Below are positions 5,181-9,031 of a DNA stretch of 9,031 nt, piece after piece. Made by a program: the position numbers and the translations under genes. The number at the start of each line of letters is the position of its first letter. Within the stretch, counting starts at the first letter, position 1. This stretch comes from Acidobacteriota bacterium (GTDB lineage Bacteria; Acidobacteriota; Terriglobia; Terriglobales; Acidobacteriaceae): NCBI GenBank assembly GCA_021846065.1, contig JAJZCP010000044.1:1-9031 (forward strand), given 5' to 3'. The notes beneath the pieces were generated by a model. The model saw only the letters and a list, made by a program, of their open reading frames with translations. It did not search any database and had not been told where the DNA came from.

Positions 5181-7118
5181 ATGACACACGGGAGACTTTC
5201 CATTCTGACCCGGCTTGCTCTGGCTGCCAGCGTTGCGGCGGCCGCCGGTTCGTACGCACTGGCGCAGCCGTCCGCGGCGAACCCGTCCGCGTCCATCAAA
5301 ATGTCCATCGCCGTGAACGCGACCGATGCGCCGCGCAAGATACTGCATGCCGATGAGGTGATTCCGGTGCAGCCGGGCGACCTGACGCTGGTCTACGCCA
5401 AGTGGATTCCGGGCGAGCATGGGCCGACCGGGCCGATCGACAACCTGACCGGCATTGTGATCCAGGCAAACGGCCAGACGCTGCCCTGGGTGCGCGACCC
5501 GGTGAATATGTTCGCGTTCCACGTAAAGGTGCCGCAGGGCGCGACGGCGCTGCATGTGCACGATGATTTTCTGGCAACGGCCGGGCCGACCGGATTTTCC
5601 GCCGGCGCCTCCACCAGCGCGAATCTGGCGATGATCAGCTGGAACGAGGTGCTGCTGTGGCCGCAGGTTGCAAACGCGAAGCAGGTGTTGGTGACGCCGA
5701 GCGTGACGCTGCCGGAGGGATGGCAGTACGGCACGGCGCTGACGCCCGCCGCCCATGATGGCGCAACCACCCACTTTGCTGCCGTGCCACTGAATGAGCT
5801 GGTGGATTCGCCCGTGCTCTCCGGCCGCTTCTTCCGGCAGATTGATCTGGCGCCGGAGGTTTCGCCCAAACACTATCTGGATATTGCGGCCGATGGGCCG
5901 GAGGATCTGGAGGTGCCGCCGCAGATGATGGCGGGCTTTAACAACCTGGTGCGCGAAGCCAGCGCCATGTATCAGTCGCATCATTATGGGAGCTACCACT
6001 TTCTGATGACGCTGAGCGATCAGGTGGCGCACTTCGGCCTGGAGCATCACCAGTCGAACGACGACCGCGTGCCGGAGAAGACATTTCTGAATCCGTCGAT
6101 CGATGTGCTGGCGGCAGGGCTGCTGCCGCACGAGTTTACGCATTCCTGGAACGGCAAATATCGCCGACCGGCGGGTCTGCTGTCGCCGGACTTTCAGACG
6201 CCGATGCAGGGCAATCTGCTGTGGGTGTATGAAGGGCTGACGACGTACCTGGGCGATGTGCTGACGGCGCGCAGCGGCCTGTGGACAGATGTGCAGTATC
6301 GCGACGCGCTGGCGGACTCCGCAGCGACGATGAACAATCGTCCGGGCCGCACCTGGCGCGATCTGCAGGACACGGCGACAGCGGCGCAGACGCTCTACGG
6401 CGCCGGACGCCAGTGGGATAACTGGCGGCGCAGCGTGGACTACTATCCCGAAGGTGAGTTGCTGTGGCTGGAAGCGGATACGATCATCCGGCAGCAGAGC
6501 CACGGGAAGAAATCGCTGAACGATTTTTGTGCGCGTTTTCTGGGGCTGGGTGGCAACACCGGGCCGATTACGGCGCCGTATCACTTTCAGGATGTCGTCG
6601 ACAATCTGAACGCTGTGCAGCCGTATGACTGGTCAAAGTTTCTGACCGACCGGCTGACGCGGAAGGTGGATCACGCACCGCTTGGCGGCATTGAACGCGG
6701 CGGCTACTCGCTGGTGTACACCGACAAGCCGAATCCCATGACAGAAGCGCAGCAGTCTCTGGGCGGCTTGAATGCGTGGTATTCGCTGGGGCTGCATCTG
6801 GGACACAGCGGACAGATCGGCGATGTGCTGTTTTACTCACCCGCCTATAAAGCGGATCTGGGACCGGGGCAGAAGATCATCGCGGTCAATGGCCGGGCAT
6901 ACTCCGACGAAGTGATGCGCGCTGCCATCCGCGACTCCAAAACGGTGCAGACGCCAATCGAACTGATCGTCGAAAACACCGGCTTCTTCCGCGTGGTGAA
7001 GATCGATTATCACTGCGGCGAGCGGTATCCGCACCTGCAGCGTAACAGCGCGCGGCCGGATTTGCTGGATGCGATCCTGAAGCCGCTGGCGATGAACGAT
7101 CAGAAGGCTGCGCAATAG
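5181..7118 (+). CDS. Exported M61-family metallopeptidase with C-terminal PDZ domain
   Basis: The 645-residue zinc peptidase is of the glycyl-aminopeptidase family (M61). It begins with a signal peptide (basic HGRLSILTR, hydrophobic alanine-rich core, ALA-Q cleavage after residue 28), so it should work in the periplasm or outer envelope. An N-terminal beta domain (about 35-240) contains WIPGEHGPTGPIDNLTG. The catalytic domain carries LLPHEFTHSWNGKYRRP, with zinc ligands H317 and H321 and catalytic E318 (HEFTH), and the third ligand E351 in WVYEGLTTYLGD. Residues about 535-605 form a PDZ-like domain (GQIGDVLFYSPAYKADLGPG followed by QKIIAVNG), expected to bind substrate C-termini or hydrophobic tails. 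All key residues are present and no break is seen. It has its own leader after the divergent toxin-antitoxin promoter; a TACACT at 5137-5142 could be its -10, though weakly supported. A terminator follows, separating it from the M3 peptidase gene. Confidence 0.93.
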   Translation: MTHGRLSILTRLALAASVAAAAGSYALAQPSAANPSASIKMSIAVNATDAPRKILHADEVIPVQPGDLTLVYAKWIPGEHGPTGPIDNLTGIVIQANGQTLPWVRDPVNMFAFHVKVPQGATALHVHDDFLATAGPTGFSAGASTSANLAMISWNEVLLWPQVANAKQVLVTPSVTLPEGWQYGTALTPAAHDGATTHFAAVPLNELVDSPVLSGRFFRQIDLAPEVSPKHYLDIAADGPEDLEVPPQMMAGFNNLVREASAMYQSHHYGSYHFLMTLSDQVAHFGLEHHQSNDDRVPEKTFLNPSIDVLAAGLLPHEFTHSWNGKYRRPAGLLSPDFQTPMQGNLLWVYEGLTTYLGDVLTARSGLWTDVQYRDALADSAATMNNRPGRTWRDLQDTATAAQTLYGAGRQWDNWRRSVDYYPEGELLWLEADTIIRQQSHGKKSLNDFCARFLGLGGNTGPITAPYHFQDVVDNLNAVQPYDWSKFLTDRLTRKVDHAPLGGIERGGYSLVYTDKPNPMTEAQQSLGGLNAWYSLGLHLGHSGQIGDVLFYSPAYKADLGPGQKIIAVNGRAYSDEVMRAAIRDSKTVQTPIELIVENTGFFRVVKIDYHCGERYPHLQRNSARPDLLDAILKPLAMNDQKAAQ

Positions 7119-7136
7119 GCAGCCGCATATCACCGT

Positions 7137-7168
7137 GCGCGGTCTGTCCCGGGCAGGCCGCGCTTTTT
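7137..7168 (+). terminator. Intrinsic terminator after the M61 peptidase gene
   Basis: The left arm GCGCGGTCTGTCCC (7137-7150) pairs with GGGCAGGCCGCGC (7151-7163), allowing one G-U pair and one bulged base. The tip opens to a small loop. TTTTT at 7164-7168 follows directly. The stem starts 18 bases after the M61 stop codon. Confidence 0.8.
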
Positions 7169-7173
7169 GTTTG

Positions 7174-7210
7174 TCCCCGCAAACATGCTGCATCGACGGC
7201 TGTGCGGGGA
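7174..7210 (+). repeat. Inverted repeat in the leader of the M3 peptidase gene
   Basis: TCCCCGCA (7174-7181) and TGCGGGGA (7203-7210) are perfect 8-bp arms with a 21-base loop. The hairpin ends seven bases before the AAGGAG ribosome-binding site (7218-7223). There is no T-run after it, so it is not a terminator. It could stabilise the message or affect access to the start, but nothing shows this. Confidence 0.45.
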
Positions 7211-7226
7211 TCGGCGCAAGGAGCGT

Positions 7227-9031
7227 ATGGGAATGTTCAGCAAGCTTTTGTTTCTGACAGCGTGGCCGGGCCTGATCGGTCTGGCTTCTGTGCTGCCGGT
7301 CTTCCCGGCAGCGGCGCAATCTGTGCCAGACCCCTTGCATGCCTGGGCCGGCCAGCCGACGCCCGCTTCGCTGGAGGCGTGGGTGAACAGTCACCTGGCG
7401 GCGGAGCAGAAAAGCGTGGATGCGTTAGTGGCGCTGAAGGAGACGCCGACGGTTGAAAACGCGCTGACGCTGTACGACCAGGCGAATGCGGAGCTTTCGA
7501 TTGCGGGATCGGAAGCCGGGCTGCTGTACTCCGTTTCGCCGCAAAAAGCCGTGCGCGACAAGGCGCAGGAGATGGTGCAGAAGGTGAGCGAGGCCGCCGT
7601 GGCGCTGTCGCTGAACCAGGCGGTGTACCAGAAGCTTGCGGCGATTCCGGCCAGCCATGCCGACGCGGGCACGCAGCACTATCTGAGCCGTACGCTGCTG
7701 CAGTACCGGCTGGCAGGCGTGGACAAGGACGCTGCCACACGTGAGCGGGTGCGCCAACTGCAGGAGAAGATCACCGCATTGAGCCTGACCTTTGGCCGCA
7801 ACGTGCAGGAACACGTCAATACTGTGACCGTGCAGCATGCGGCCGAGCTGGAGGGTTTGCCGGCGGACTACATTGCGGCACACAAGCCCGGCCAGGACGG
7901 AACGATCACGCTGACGACGGATTATCCGGACATGCAGCCCGTCATGACTTATGCAAAGAGTGAAGCGCTGCGCCACCGGATGTATCTGGCCTACAACACG
8001 CGCGCGTATCCGGCCAACAAGCAGGTACTGCTGGATCTTCTGGCGGCACGGGAAGAACTGGCCGGCGTGCTGGGCTTCAAGAACTGGGCCGATCTGGCGA
8101 CGGCGGACCAGATGATGGGTTCCGCGGCGAACGTGCGCAGTTTTCTGACGCAGGTGGATGCTGCCTCAAAAACGCCAGCCGACCGCGAGTATGCCATGGT
8201 GCGTGCGTTTGCGCAGAAGCAACAGCCGGGTCTTACAGACATTGCGGCCGACAGTGCCGGCTACTGGTACGAGCAGTACCGTACGAAGGTCTACGACTTT
8301 GATTCGCAGTCGGTACGCCCGTACTTTCCTTATGAAGAGGTGCAGCAGGGCATTCTGAACACGGCGGCGAAGATGTTTCACGTTGCCTTCGAGCGCGACC
8401 CCCATGCGGCGGTGTGGGACCCCGCTGTGACGGCATGGCTGGTGTTTGACCGCGCGCCAGGGGCGCAATCGGAGAAGCCTATCGGGCGCATTTATCTGGA
8501 CATGCATCCGCGCGATGGAAAGGACAAGTGGTTTTCGGCCTATCCGATCGTTCCCGGCATCCGCGGCAGGCAACTGCCGGAGGCGGCGCTGATCTGCAAC
8601 TTTCCCGGCGGCAAGCCGGGTGAGCCGGGTTTGATGCAGTACTCCGACGTCGTAACGTTCTTTCATGAGTTCGGGCACCTGATGCACGCGATCCTCGGCG
8701 GCCAGCAGCCATGGGCCGGCACCAGCGGCATTGCGACGGAGGGTGATTTTGTCGAGGCCCCGTCGCAGATGCTTGAGGAATTTTTCCGCGACCCGGCGCT
8801 GCTGCAGTCCTTTGCAAAGAACTACAAAACAGGCGAGCCGATTCCAACGGCAGTGGTGGAGCGCATGGACCGCGCCAGCGCTTTTGGCCGCGGCAACTGG
8901 GTGCGCTCGCAGCTCTTCTACACGCGCTTTGCGCTGGACCTGCATGACCGGCCGCCTGTGTCCATTGACCTGGATGCCCTGATGCGGCAGGACTACGCTG
9001 CGGCATTGCCCTATACCTGGGTGGATGGCAA
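7227..9031 (+). CDS. Exported M3-family zinc oligopeptidase, 3' end beyond the window
   Basis: The open frame runs 601 codons from ATG 7227 to the window edge without a stop. M3 enzymes (thimet oligopeptidase, oligopeptidase A and Dcp type) cut short peptides inside a deep channel. The HEFGH motif (residues 480-484, FFHEFGHLMHAIL) gives zinc ligands H480 and H484 and catalytic E481. The third ligand is E510 in GDFVEAPSQMLEEFF, matching the family spacing. The helical N-terminal lobe and YFPYEEVQQGILNTAAKMF segment fit the family. A signal peptide is evident (FSKLLFLTAW, hydrophobic core, AAA-Q cleavage after about residue 30), pointing to the periplasm, whereas many M3 enzymes are cytoplasmic. 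The C-terminal substrate-binding tyrosine region lies outside. AAGGAG sits 3 bases before ATG 7227 and 9 before ATG 7233, so the true start may be the second (two residues shorter). Confidence 0.93.
   Translation, partial: MGMFSKLLFLTAWPGLIGLASVLPVFPAAAQSVPDPLHAWAGQPTPASLEAWVNSHLAAEQKSVDALVALKETPTVENALTLYDQANAELSIAGSEAGLLYSVSPQKAVRDKAQEMVQKVSEAAVALSLNQAVYQKLAAIPASHADAGTQHYLSRTLLQYRLAGVDKDAATRERVRQLQEKITALSLTFGRNVQEHVNTVTVQHAAELEGLPADYIAAHKPGQDGTITLTTDYPDMQPVMTYAKSEALRHRMYLAYNTRAYPANKQVLLDLLAAREELAGVLGFKNWADLATADQMMGSAANVRSFLTQVDAASKTPADREYAMVRAFAQKQQPGLTDIAADSAGYWYEQYRTKVYDFDSQSVRPYFPYEEVQQGILNTAAKMFHVAFERDPHAAVWDPAVTAWLVFDRAPGAQSEKPIGRIYLDMHPRDGKDKWFSAYPIVPGIRGRQLPEAALICNFPGGKPGEPGLMQYSDVVTFFHEFGHLMHAILGGQQPWAGTSGIATEGDFVEAPSQMLEEFFRDPALLQSFAKNYKTGEPIPTAVVERMDRASAFGRGNWVRSQLFYTRFALDLHDRPPVSIDLDALMRQDYAAALPYTWVDG

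Noticed and set aside
5136..6584. Long open frame (482 codons) on the minus strand opposite the M61 peptidase gene
   Set aside because: Its translation is an Arg/His/Gln-rich string with no domain, and the plus strand here encodes a full peptidase with signal peptide and zinc site. It is a shadow produced by high GC at third positions.
8166..8945. Open frame of 259 codons on the minus strand opposite the M3 gene
   Set aside because: It lies wholly within the M3 coding sequence, has Arg-rich composition and no recognisable motif, so it is a shadow frame.

Overview
The window looks like chromosomal DNA from a GC-rich, Gram-negative-type soil bacterium. Acidobacteriota (Terriglobia) is my best guess. 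It rests on remembered resemblance of the small CPDCG protein, the DUF1572 DinB-like protein, the exported M61 and M3 peptidases and the ATTCCC/GGGAAT intergenic repeats. I ran no database search, so treat the taxonomy as provisional.

Region 1 (1-1639, + strand) is a polysaccharide-type glycosyltransferase pair. It holds the C-terminal part of a family-2 glycosyltransferase and, coupled by an ATGA overlap, a GT4-type glycosyltransferase. Both appear broken. The first has an in-frame stop at 17-19 just upstream of clearly coding sequence. The second is split by one extra base near 1321. Base composition is lower in GC here than in the rest of the window (two 60-base stretches are 50-53% against 58-67% in the peptidase genes).

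Region 2 (1643-3113, - strand) has a small single-CxxC protein that converges with the glycosyltransferases (3 bases between stops). Next comes a 427-base non-coding stretch with three 46-bp tandem repeats carrying REP-like hairpins and one inverted partner copy. Last is a Crp/Fnr-family regulator with an FNR-like but incomplete cysteine set.

Region 3 (3230-4515) is thymidylate kinase (- strand) and a DUF1572/DinB-like protein (+ strand), transcribed divergently. Each start codon has an extended -10-like element exactly 6 bases upstream and no Shine-Dalgarno, so both transcripts may be leaderless.

Region 4 (4539-5100, - strand) is a compact ribbon-helix-helix antitoxin / ParE-RelE toxin module with an ATGA overlap and overlapping palindromes at the promoter.

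Region 5 (5181-9031, + strand) has two exported zinc metallopeptidases: a complete M61-PDZ protease and an M3 oligopeptidase that runs off the right edge. A strong intrinsic terminator separates them. Together they suggest peptide processing or scavenging outside the cytoplasm.

I found no rRNA, tRNA, CRISPR array, transposase or phage gene. I see no convincing large novel system. The points most worth checking are the paired leaderless-type starts, the unusual FNR-like regulator, the repeat cluster and the two damaged glycosyltransferases.
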